From Zygnema cylindricum (lineage: Eukaryota > Streptophyta > Zygnematophyceae > Zygnematales > Zygnemataceae), in NCBI GenBank assembly GCA_037447655.1, contig JBBHKE010001531.1, forward strand, positions 1-30,438: a stretch of DNA of 30,438 nt. The letters run 5' to 3'. Below, in pieces: positions 21,401 to 30,020 of this stretch. The translations under genes and the position numbers were made by a program. Position 1 is the stretch's first letter. The number at the start of each line of letters is the position of its first letter. Under the pieces are notes generated by a model, which saw only the letters and a list, made by a program, of their open reading frames with translations, ran no database searches and was not told the DNA's origin.

Positions 21401-24087
21401 TAATTGGTGGATTACTCTTCCTCCTCCTCCCTCCCTCCCTCTTTCTGTCTCCCTCTTTCTTCTTCTCCCGCCCTCTCTCTCTCGTCATCTCCTCTTCTGG
21501 CTCTTTAACTGTCGACTTCTAAAACACTCCTGAAGTCATTCTTGCCATCTTTTTTTTGTTATATTTAGATAAATCTGAACGTAAAATCTTGTTCTCGTTA
21601 GTTGATTTGAAAAACCTTTCTGTTTCACACTCAATAATTTTTGACCTAATGTTTTGTTTTTTTGTTGCAGCTGTTCTGTACGGCCAATGGATCCCAAAGC
21701 CAAAAAAAGAGTTATTGCAGAAGAAGGATGGTTAGAGTTAGGAAAAGATTCAAGAATTCCTACTCATGTTTTTCGTTTGGGGGGAATTTATGGACCTGGT
21801 CGAAGGTATTTACATTTGAACCTTCCCGTTTGTTAGGATTTCTTACGAATTTTGAGGGCTTTTTAGGGATTTTTATGGTTTTAGAGTGAAACTTGTTGAT
21901 GGCTAATAACTTGTCTTGAGGATGATGAAGGCTTAAGTTTTTTTCCAAGATTTTTGCCTGGTTTTTTTCTTGACAAATTGGAGTGTTTTGCTTATTTTAC
22001 GGCCAAAAGAGGTATAGTATTTTGATAAAGAGAGAGGAGAGCTAAAGAGAGGGGAGAAGTGGTATAGAGGGGAGAGATTATAAGAGCGGCGAGACAGAGA
22101 AGTGTTAAATGGAGCAAGATAGAGTTTTTACTTTAAGAATAGACAAAATTCTGGATTGGCCTATGGCATCTGTGAAGGTTAACCTCATTTTGAGATGGAC
22201 TATTGGTGTTATGTTGTCATTTGAATTAATGCATTTATCAACTAATGCTAATTGGTAGTGTTGTGTATCGGTAGAAAACTTATCGCGATAACACCGATAC
22301 CGATAGTTATCGGTTATCGAACGGTCAGAGGTTCCGATATATCGGTCTGGGACCAACAAATTCCATATCGGCGATAACTTAAAAAATATATAGTATGCAT
22401 ACAATAGTACTTTATAACATACTGTATTATTTTATTGATTTTATATAGCGTGGCATGCCACGTATGAAAAAATGTTCCGTTACAGTTTAACTGGTATTTA
22501 TTACGGTAAACGCTGCACATAAACGTTGGCCGGTTAACTGGAAAAAAATTTTACGGCGACGTACGGAAATTTACTAAAAAACTGGTAAACATGGAACTGG
22601 AAAAGGACGGCGGACACAAAAGTACAACGGACGCAAAATAACATTCTGCGCGCCGCCGGAATCGAACGGACGACTTGGAATGAGAAAACACGAACGGACG
22701 GGCCAGCGTGAGCGCCGGCATCCCGGAATGGCTCTTTTGGCAGCTTTTGCCAAAAAAGCCGACAGATTGACACGTGGCAGGTCCCCAGTGGATCTCAAGG
22801 AATTAAGGGACAAAGCCATGGCGTCGGATGTGAAAGGTACATCGTTTTTACTGGATCCGTATCAAAATCGTACAGATTTCATGGCGGCTACGGTACTTTC
22901 TATGCTTGTACACGTCCGGAGAATATGATGTACAGTTGAGGGTACAGACCGTACATTAATCTGTACGGTCCATACAATTATCGCCGATAATTATCGTTAT
23001 CGGCATTATCGCCGATAAGTACAAGATAGAGATTTTACTTAAAGAATAGACAAAATTCTGGATTGGCCTATGGCTTCTGTGAAGGTTAACCTCATTTTGA
23101 TATGGATTAAATGTTTGGTCGTATTGGTGTTATGTTGTCATTTGAATTAATGCATTCATCAACTAATTCTAATTGGGCTCCTACATTTAAACAATCATGT
23201 CTGTGTTTGTCCATCATAAGCCGTTTTTAAATTGCATCAATCGCCTAAAACGTTTTATCTCCATCGCAGAAGTCTATTTTCTATCATTGATTAATGTCGC
23301 CGATATAAATGATTTTCATACGCCTCATTCTTCATAACAAATGATTCTTTTATGATTATTCTTCTCACTTAGGATGCTTTTTGGGAATAGTTAAAGGATT
23401 TATAGATCGTTGGTCCCATGTGTCACAAATGCAGTGCTCTTGATACTCTGAGAAGAAATGAAAATCCGTCTGCGAATCAGAAGCGTCGAGAAAGTCAACT
23501 GTACACAGCTAGGTGCCACGTGGCAGATGTGTGCCAGGTCATACAGGCAAGCATGGCCCAACCTCGCAACGGGTAAGTGAAGTTAGCAGTCCCTTAAAAT
23601 TTTCTTCTACTTTTTTTTTTCGCTGTTAACCAAAATTAATCTTCTTCTTTTCACGTGTTTCCCCCCCTCTTCGTCTCCTTTCCTTTCCTTGTTTCTTTCT
23701 TTTCCAATACAGTGCAGAACGCTGTAGAACTGTTTTGGCATTTTCAATAAGTTAGTCTGTTTATTTATGTTTTTTTTTTTTACATTCTAATAGGTTCTTT
23801 AAATGATGGTTTCCTTTTTGTCTGGTGGTTCATCTATCAGAGGCATCTATAATGTTGTCGACGATTGTCCTGCGTCACGAAGAGAAGTCATGGCATTCGC
23901 ACGAAGTATTTTGGGACTCCCGTCGGTACCTCCAAATAAAAATTTAACAGGAGAAACAGAAACTTGGAGAGGAAAAGGAGAGAAGCGTGTCGAGAATAGT
24001 CGCATTAAAGAGGAGTTGGGAGCAAATTTGATATTTCCAGACTATATAGTAGGTCTGTTATCTATAGTGGAACAGGAGGAGCAGTAG
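18415..24087 (+). CDS. YeeZ-type atypical SDR, NAD(P)-binding Rossmann-fold protein, probably plastid
   Basis: Exons: 18415-18698, 19014-19118, 19757-19838, 20599-20677, 21338-21377, 21671-21805, 23435-23572 and 23841-24087. Phases agree throughout and give 369 residues. Residues 1 to about 70 are Ser/Thr/Arg-rich, like an organelle presequence. The Rossmann motif GLGYTG is at 78-83, GTCR (99-102) may bind the NADP phosphate, and LLSTIPPS and YLSTTSVYGDWNG (around 180-191) form the central sheet and active-site Tyr region. RLGGIYGPGR is at 232-241, and YTARCHVADV (265-274) and YNVVDD (291-296) are hallmarks of the YeeZ/SDR_a5 group. Substrate and reaction are unknown even for well-studied relatives. 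Intron 6 (21806-23434) carries a transposon insertion. Introns 1 and 5 have long CT-rich tracts. The gene converges on the minus-strand gene at 25359. Confidence 0.9.
22115..22255. repeat. Direct repeat, left copy, flanking an intron insertion
   Basis: This 141-bp segment from CAAGATAGAG to CTAATTGG recurs at 23022-23176 with a few substitutions and one ~14-base insertion or deletion. The two copies bracket the hAT-like element in intron 6 of the SDR gene. Confidence 0.8.
22256..23021 (+). mobile_element. hAT-like insertion in SDR intron 6, with GC-rich interior
   Basis: It starts TAGTGTTGTGTATCGGTA, the same terminus as at 154. The first ~60 bp and last ~50 bp are TATCGG/CCGATA-rich and imperfectly inverted. 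The interior (22600-22930) is distinctly GC-richer, with an 82-codon plus-strand frame (22680-22928) and overlapping minus-strand frames. None is recognised; this could be captured host sequence. The right end lacks the expected CACTA terminus and runs straight into a second copy of the left flank, so the end is damaged. Confidence 0.65.
23022..23176. repeat. Direct repeat, right copy
   Basis: This is the 155-bp counterpart of 22115-22255. The extra bases (around 23107-23120) are absent from the left copy. The sequence to its right is ordinary intron. Confidence 0.8.
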
Positions 24088-25358
24088 AGATGATCTAATG
24101 GAGAAAAGCAAATAAGATATAACGGAGAAGAAGTCGACTCGATGAAGATTTCATTGTGTCGCGATGTTGTGTATATGTGTAGTACCAGCTCTAAGTGTTC
24201 TAGGATGGGTCTTTGGACTAGTGATTGCTGTAGGTCAGTTTAATAACGACAGTTTAGAAGTTTGTAAACTTTTTTGTTCGGAAATGGATTATTTGCCTGG
24301 AAGACTAAAATTTTGATTTTGCAGTTATGACAATCTTTTGGAATACTGGAAGTGTTGACATGTTCACAAATGACTTTGTTGGACTTGTAAACATGAAACC
24401 ATTCTGGGACTTATTAAAATTCACATTCTGACTATAGGTTGGTATTGGTATTTTAAATATATATATTGGTATATAAATTGTGCACACCTTTGCAATTTAT
24501 TCCATCCCATTCATACTTCCTTCGAATTTTCTTCAAGACCCAGAGAAAATGTTTAAAAAAAGTGGACCAAACAGAAATGTAAATAAATTAAAAAAAAACA
24601 GATAAAAAATCACATAGTTTTACAAGACAGAAGTCACAATTCTTCTGAAATAAATAACCAAATGGCAACCTGACAGTTTCAACGTTTTGTATGTGACATC
24701 TGTCACCTTACACAAGGGGAAAAATAAAAGCTGCAACAAATTATAATGCCCTATAAAAAACCTGACACAATGGAAAGACTGTGAAACTAAGGCAGCTTAC
24801 CTTGGCAAAAAAATCGTGGTTGAATGGAGATGAGAGAAAAAAAAAGAAAAATCTACGACTTTCGCTAAAAAAAGGTTTTATGACTTTTGCTGAAATACCA
24901 ATTTAAAAGGCTATACCTGTGAGAAAAGACAATAGTCCCCTCCAAAAAACCCTCTAAAAATCGGTTTTATCGTAAAAATGAATCAAACTTTCGAAGAATA
25001 TAAATCTATATCTATGACTCTAAACATTTGACAGCTGGCTACAGTATTTTCTGTTTTTACCAAGTACTGAGCCTATTTCAAAGTCTATATTACATTCACC
25101 CCATGGATTACTCTCGACTTTTGGAAATAATGTCCTTATATCCTTCAACTCAAAATAAAATTTCTTCTCCTTTACTTCACTCTTCCGAACAAAAATCATC
25201 AAAATGTGAAGACTTCTTATTGGCCATCGATTAATTCCTCCGTCAACAAACTGTTAGGAGAAAGGTTTGATCTTTTTTTCAGTTTTTTTTTTTGGCCATC
25301 ATTTCAATTCTCTGCTAACAATCAGTTACGGGGTAAATTTTCTCCTCTAACCATCAGT
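24088..25358. other. Convergent spacer: 3' UTRs of the SDR gene and the minus-strand gene
   Basis: The SDR 3' UTR probably covers the first 200-400 bases. The minus-strand gene's 3' UTR covers the right part, and complementary AATAAA-like signals occur (for example TTTATT near 24498). The sequence is AT-rich with an AT dinucleotide run near 24458. No RNA gene or third coding region was found. Confidence 0.5.
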
Positions 25359-28139
25359 TTAAGCGGCAACTTTTCCATTAGAGACAGACATTGGTACAAA
25401 TGTCAAAGAGTTTCCCATAGAAAAATCGAACGGATTGTTAGGAGATGTTAACGGACTCAAAGATTCTGTTGAGCTCCGTACATCACAAGATACTTCCATT
25501 ATGGAGTTTTTGTCCATGCCTGGTTCTGTTAAGAGTCTCTTAAGAAGACCATCAACCTCATTTTTTACATTTTTCTTATGAGAAGATTTTTCCTCAGTTC
25601 TTGTCAATATTGTCTTTAGGACCAGCTCTTGCGATGGAGGTTCTGCGGTTTTCAACGGAGACTTCGATTGACCGTTCGAGTTCAGTTTCTGTGTGTTCTG
25701 TTCAGGTTTCAGTCTAGAAAAGAGATTCTGGGCCGGTTTCCTTGGTGGCAACAAGGGTGGTCCCGACTGGAGCTCCTTCCTCCGTGAAACTGGCGGTGCC
25801 ACATAGAACTCCTTCCTCCGTGAAACCATCTGAGCTTCCTTAGCCATTGGTATTAGAGGCCGTACACTTCCTCTCTCCGATACGCCATTCTTATTGGGGG
25901 ATAACACGATGGGCCCATTTTTTTTGGCCTCAATGTCAACCTTGGGTCCACTTTCTTCCGGCGAATTCACGACTTTGTTAGTTTCCACATTGGTTTTATC
26001 CTCGCAATCCACACCAACTCTTTGTTTGGCTCCTTCGATTTCAGAACTCCGAGGACTGACTTCACGAGTAATAGCTTCAGGAAGAGGAAGACTCCTTCCT
26101 CTCGGACTGAACGTGACAACTTCGACGACATCGTTGAATGACACCTGTCGGCTTCCCTTCGATCCTATGGAAGGCATTGACCTAGAACCACTGAATTCTT
26201 TGCCTTGAACTTCAACTGTAGGCAAAGATGAAGTCCTTCTTAATCCAGTTACTTTAGGACCAGTAGGACTTCCATTCCTCTGAACAAAGTCATGAGTCTC
26301 CAGTTCTTTCAATCCACCAAAAAAAGCCGGTGACCGATATCCCAATTCTTTTCCAATTCCGCCAAGAAGAAAGTTTGTTGCGATGGAACCCAAATCCACC
26401 ACTTCTGCGACAGGAATATCTTCGTCAGTTTCCAGATTTCCCATTGGCTCCACTGCGAATAAAATGCCGTTTCCCTCTTGATTTTGATTGTTTTTTTTTT
26501 CCTCCAAATTTTCAAAACTCTCTATCATCTCCAAGTGTTTGCTTCTTCCATCTCCATCCGAAATTATCGTATTTTCTTCGCCTGCCGAAGACCGAATTGT
26601 CTCCGACCTTCGCAACATATTTTCTAAATCATCCGCCTTCTTGATTTCGGACTCCGTCTCAATATTAGATTTGCTCTCACCTTCTGTAGATTCACAGCTT
26701 CCAAATCTTTCAGATTGCTGACCGGGAAAAAAAACAGCTGCCCCCAACTTTACACCGAGACCACTCGTTTCGACTTTTGGCATTTCTATTTTTTTATTCG
26801 CAGAACTTCGTTCCGGAAAAACCGCATTCACACCCTTTTTCAAAAATTGGAATCTTTCACTCATGGAGTTTCTTCTGGGTCGTCTCGGTATCACAACATC
26901 AGTTTTTACTATCTCTGGACTGTCTTTAGAAGAATCCATGGCAGCCCTTAACTCCACTTCTGGGACAGATTGTGCCCGGGAGATTCTTCCCACCATTCTA
27001 ATTTCCGTACCTCCCACATTTCCTCCCTTCATACCCCAATTTCCGGCCCCATTATCCTTCACATAACTCCATTTCGACGCAGTTTCCGCGGCCGGAAGGC
27101 ATAAATTCAAATTAATGACAGAAATTGGCATAGAATTCATCTTTAAATACGCCTTTCGCAACATTCTTTGCGCTTTTTCTCTCAATTCCACTTCGGTTTC
27201 ATTTTCTGCATCTCCTTCCCTCCCTCTCTCTGCTATCCCTGCTCCTCCCTGCACCCCTCCTGCTCCACTGACTCTGTCTCTGTGCTGCTCCTGTAAACTA
27301 ATTTTGCTAAAAATCGAATCAGACACGGAATCCCCACTACCCCTCCCTCCCTCTCCCTCCTCTATCTCTGTCTTCCAAAAATCACTAAACGACAAAACAG
27401 GACCCTCACCTTCCCTCTCCCTCCCCTTCCCCCACCTCCTCCTCCACGAAATGTGGGTCTGAGCCAAAACCTCCAAAACTATTTTCCCCTCCACTACCCT
27501 CTCGTTAAACCCAAAAATCCGTACACCGCATTTCCCATCCGTACTCTCCTCTCTCGAAACCTCGCACGTGCGAATCCATTCCCTGACACTCTCCAGAGTC
27601 CCGGGCATCTTTTTGTCCACATCCTCCGCGGTCCTCACGCCTCGCTCCCTCGCTTCCTCGGCGTCCATAGCCACAACTTTCCACGCTAATTTTGGTCCGT
27701 TCTCGACCACGGCGAAGGCGCCAAGTGGCACGATGTCGTACGCTTCTCCTCTCTCCGCCGTCCTTTTTTGTCCTATCTCTAATACTTCCAAAGGTTGGCC
27801 GTTGTACGGAATTCCCCCAGAAACCAGATTATCCTCCGTGGGATGGCCCCAGGTTTGAGGGAGAATCCCGAGATTCCAGGGGCACTTTGTACGGAACTGC
27901 ATGGAACTTCCGTTCCGTTCCCGGATACGGAGTGGGTACAAAGGCTCGGTTTCGGAGACGGTGTAAGGCGATTGCGTGTTTTTGGGGGACGTACAAACTG
28001 TACGGACGATGTCACTTGTGGGTCCGTACAACGGAACGTCTGCCCATGGAGACAGTTCCGTACCGTTTTGTCTGTTGCGGAGAAGGACGCGGTGCGAGAG
28101 ACTCCCGGGAGACCCGAATTCGACCGTCTCGAAATCCAT
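25359..28139 (-). CDS. Pyrophosphatase-like pseudoenzyme fused to a long low-complexity tail
   Basis: A single open frame of 926 codons; an in-frame upstream TGA supports the ATG at 28139. Residues ~5-237 align with eukaryotic soluble pyrophosphatase: PWADVPLY (31-38), NLGILPQTW (89-97), PLEVLEIG (116-123), AWKVVAMD (152-159), MPGTLESVREWIR (178-190) and QTHISWRRRW (227-236). Against yeast IPP1, active-site E48, K56, E58, R78, Y93, D115, D117, D120, D152, Y192 and K193 become T, P, T, Q, L, N, Q, E, A, C and E; only K154 remains. Catalysis is therefore unlikely. Residues ~238-926 are mostly predicted-disordered in character: acidic/Gly-rich 240-320, a basic helix-like stretch 318-335, RxxSxP sites, two VSRRKE copies (772-777, 784-789), a polyproline PPLLPPRKP (794-802), a charged helix 850-870 and a hydrophobic C-end. 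Function and location are unknown. A length of 926 against the usual ~215-300 rules out a plain pyrophosphatase. Confidence 0.9.
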   Translation of the reverse strand: MDFETVEFGSPGSLSHRVLLRNRQNGTELSPWADVPLYGPTSDIVRTVCTSPKNTQSPYTVSETEPLYPLRIRERNGSSMQFRTKCPWNLGILPQTWGHPTEDNLVSGGIPYNGQPLEVLEIGQKRTAERGEAYDIVPLGAFAVVENGPKLAWKVVAMDAEEARERGVRTAEDVDKKMPGTLESVREWIRTCEVSREESTDGKCGVRIFGFNERVVEGKIVLEVLAQTHISWRRRWGKGREREGEGPVLSFSDFWKTEIEEGEGGRGSGDSVSDSIFSKISLQEQHRDRVSGAGGVQGGAGIAERGREGDAENETEVELREKAQRMLRKAYLKMNSMPISVINLNLCLPAAETASKWSYVKDNGAGNWGMKGGNVGGTEIRMVGRISRAQSVPEVELRAAMDSSKDSPEIVKTDVVIPRRPRRNSMSERFQFLKKGVNAVFPERSSANKKIEMPKVETSGLGVKLGAAVFFPGQQSERFGSCESTEGESKSNIETESEIKKADDLENMLRRSETIRSSAGEENTIISDGDGRSKHLEMIESFENLEEKKNNQNQEGNGILFAVEPMGNLETDEDIPVAEVVDLGSIATNFLLGGIGKELGYRSPAFFGGLKELETHDFVQRNGSPTGPKVTGLRRTSSLPTVEVQGKEFSGSRSMPSIGSKGSRQVSFNDVVEVVTFSPRGRSLPLPEAITREVSPRSSEIEGAKQRVGVDCEDKTNVETNKVVNSPEESGPKVDIEAKKNGPIVLSPNKNGVSERGSVRPLIPMAKEAQMVSRRKEFYVAPPVSRRKELQSGPPLLPPRKPAQNLFSRLKPEQNTQKLNSNGQSKSPLKTAEPPSQELVLKTILTRTEEKSSHKKNVKNEVDGLLKRLLTEPGMDKNSIMEVSCDVRSSTESLSPLTSPNNPFDFSMGNSLTFVPMSVSNGKVAA

Positions 28140-28243
28140 CACTAGACGACAAAAGAGGGAGGGAAGACTCTTCGCTGGTTTCCTGCTTCAGTCAGTACGG
28201 TAATGGGGAGGTTTGAGGAGGAGGGAGGAGAGAGGAGTTAGAA

Positions 28244-28303
28244 GGGAGGGAGAGAGGGAGGGAGAGAGGGAGGGAGAGAGGGATAGAGAGAGAGAGGGAG
28301 GGA
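28244..28303. repeat. GA-rich tandem repeat, 12-bp unit
   Basis: GGGAGGGAGAGA is repeated about three times perfectly, followed by degenerate GATAGAGAGAGAGAGGGAGG-like units. It lies 105-165 bp upstream of the minus-strand start codon. It is a homopurine mirror-like tract with possible GAGA-factor (BPC) binding or triplex potential. Confidence 0.75.
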
Positions 28304-28444
28304 CAAAAAGTGAGACGTTCTTGGCCATGTAGAACGAAAAATGATTCGGCGTGTCTTCTTCCTTTACATGAGTTAAAAACGACTTGTACGGACGAGCTTG
28401 CAGGTTGCATGGCGGTGCAACGCCTACGATAAAACCGACTTTTG

Positions 28445-28460
28445 CGTGACACGTGTCACG
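28445..28460. promoter_or_regulatory. Palindromic G-box (CGTGACACGTGTCACG)
   Basis: A 16-bp perfect palindrome centred on CACGTG, about 305 bp upstream of the minus-strand ATG. Another CACGTG follows 34 bp away. Paired G-boxes/ABRE-like sites often act together in ABA- or light-responsive promoters; this is inferred here. Confidence 0.6.
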
Positions 28461-28985
28461 TAAGGCGAGAAAAAACGAGGGCCGCCCCGGAGACACGTGG
28501 AATTAGTTTTCATTTTTTGTGGGTGTCGGTGGGAAGGGTGGCGGCGGCGAATGGCGCGATTCGAACTGCGAAGCCGGAGGTTGCTGGGACTTGTCGCGCT
28601 GTTCAGAATCGTACAAAAGGACGGATTGTCGGACGAAGAGGAACCGCGCGGTGAAAACGTGCATTGCGTCTGTTTCTTGTTATATGCGCGTGGCGTTTTC
28701 TTCAATTTTGTCTAGCGTTACTGTTATGAAATAGTGGACCACTGAGGGGAGGACACGCTAGGTACGATCAAACGATTTTTTGCACGTGTGAATGATTGTT
28801 TACTGACTCTTCTGGGGATGGGTGAACGCTTTACGGTAGAAGGGTACAGGGTGGCTAGGCTACAAGAGGTGTATGCGGTGCCGACAATGGATACGAACTC
28901 TATTCATAGAAGAGTCTGGATAACAGTACAGTAAAGTACACCGCGTATCGTAATTAGAGTAATGAAAAAATTAGAGTAAAAAAAC

Positions 28986-29440
28986 CAGTTCAAAAGTAGG
29001 CGTTTCTATTGTAGGTCTTTTGTCGGCGCCTTCATCGTAAGTTGTGTTATGGGCTTTTCATGTAATCGTCTTAAGTCGCTACTTTGATCAGCGACCGTCC
29101 GATCGTCCAAATCTGACGATAGTCCTATTGTAATTTGTGTTATAGGCTTTTCATGTGATCTTCTTAGATCGCTATTTTGATCAGCGACCGTCCGATTGTC
29201 CGAATCTGACGGTTTAAATAAAAAGTCGCTCAAAACTCACAGAAAAATATTTTTTTGTCCGTTTGTTTTTTCAAATTTAGACATGACATTTAATTCTCTA
29301 TCGATCCATGTGCAACTCAACCCTGTTACTATTTCATTTCATTTTGCGGCCAATACAATATGGGTCTTAAGGGTATATTGTATTTTTTGCGTACAATAGG
29401 CATATTGTATGGGTGTACTTTCACCTACTTTTGAACTATG
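28986..29440 (+). mobile_element. Nested hAT-type MITE with perfect 8-bp target duplication
   Basis: Ends CAGTTCAAAAGTAGG and CCTACTTTTGAACTATG are flanked by AAAAAAAC at 28978-28985 and 29441-29448. It is homologous throughout to the element at 5186-5689 (AGCGACCGTCCGATCGTC, CAATACAATATGGGTCTTAA). It carries an internal tandem duplication and sits inside type A copy 3, which makes it the younger insertion. Confidence 0.8.
29041..29217 (+). repeat. Tandem duplication inside the nested MITE (~95-bp unit)
   Basis: The block from TGTGTTATGGGCTTTTCATG to AATCTGACG (29044-29118) recurs at 29138-29213 with a few substitutions. The related element at 5186-5689 has only one copy. Confidence 0.7.
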
Positions 29441-30020
29441 AAAAAAACAAAAAAAAAACAATTAGAGTAATGAACTCTAGTTTATGTGATAAAACTTTTT
29501 CACAGATGAAGTTTACTCTAATTTATTTAAGTACTCTATATTGGGTTATGTCGGCATTAATTATCCGCGCTGACATTATAAACACTAAATTACGTAGACG
29601 TACAAAATCTTTCAGTCCGTATAGTTTTGACGTCATTATGACGTTAGTATTATTTGTTGCGCTAAGTGTCAGTTAATGTTCACACTGACGACGATGCTAT
29701 CGACGGACGAGAGTTATGCGAACGGCTTTTTTTTCGATGTGATTGGTTTTTCGTTTAGTGCGATTTCACGTGCGAGCGCGATTTTATTAAATCATTATTT
29801 GTACCTTTTTACTTAAAAAAGTACAATTCTGTACGGTCGAACGTCGTCCATACTCCACACTATTTAAAACGAACCTATATTACAATTTTTTACGCTAATT
29901 AAACTCACCTAAATTATAATAATGAACAAATTATAATCGTTTACTCTATTTGATGTCATAGAGTCGAAATTTCGAGCGTCCGAATTAGAGTAATTTACTC
30001 TAATTACAATTCGCGGTGTA

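Larger units (their letters stand above)
28140..28700 (-). promoter_or_regulatory. Promoter and 5' UTR region of the pseudo-pyrophosphatase gene
   Basis: Upstream of the minus-strand ATG lies a GA-rich tract (28203-28303; CT-rich in the transcript sense). Next come the 16-bp palindrome CGTGACACGTGTCACG (28445-28460) and a second G-box core CACGTG (28494-28499). G-boxes and GAGA/CT tracts are common in plant promoters. Overlapping frames on both strands (28424-28734) look like composition effects. A divergent gene start to the right cannot be excluded, but none was recognised. Confidence 0.55.
28937..30020 (+). mobile_element. TIR element, type A copy 3, interrupted by a nested MITE
   Basis: It starts TACACCGCGTATCGTAATTA and ends CAATTCGCGGTGTA. 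Outside the nested insertion it is ~630 bp and follows the type A order of blocks (TTAGAGTA runs, TTTACTCTAATTTATTTAAG, CCACACTATTTAAAACGAAC, AAATTTCGAGCG). A ~200-bp interior section (29560-29760) is absent from copies 1 and 2, making this a longer form. The outer context CAGTA...TACAGTA allows a TA duplication with CAGT-like ends. Confidence 0.7.

Noticed and set aside
22640-22690. tRNA-like T-loop (GTTCGATTCC on the minus strand)
   Set aside because: The neighbouring stem does not pair and no A-box or acceptor stem is in place.
26330-28216. Plus-strand and other-frame open frames of 75-174 codons over the minus-strand gene
   Set aside because: They are shadows of the 926-codon gene caused by its codon composition; none shows a recognisable motif.
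28424-28734. Divergent gene starting near 28497 on the plus strand
   Set aside because: The frames of about 70 codons overlap in three phases, have no similarity, and run into transposon sequence at 28937.
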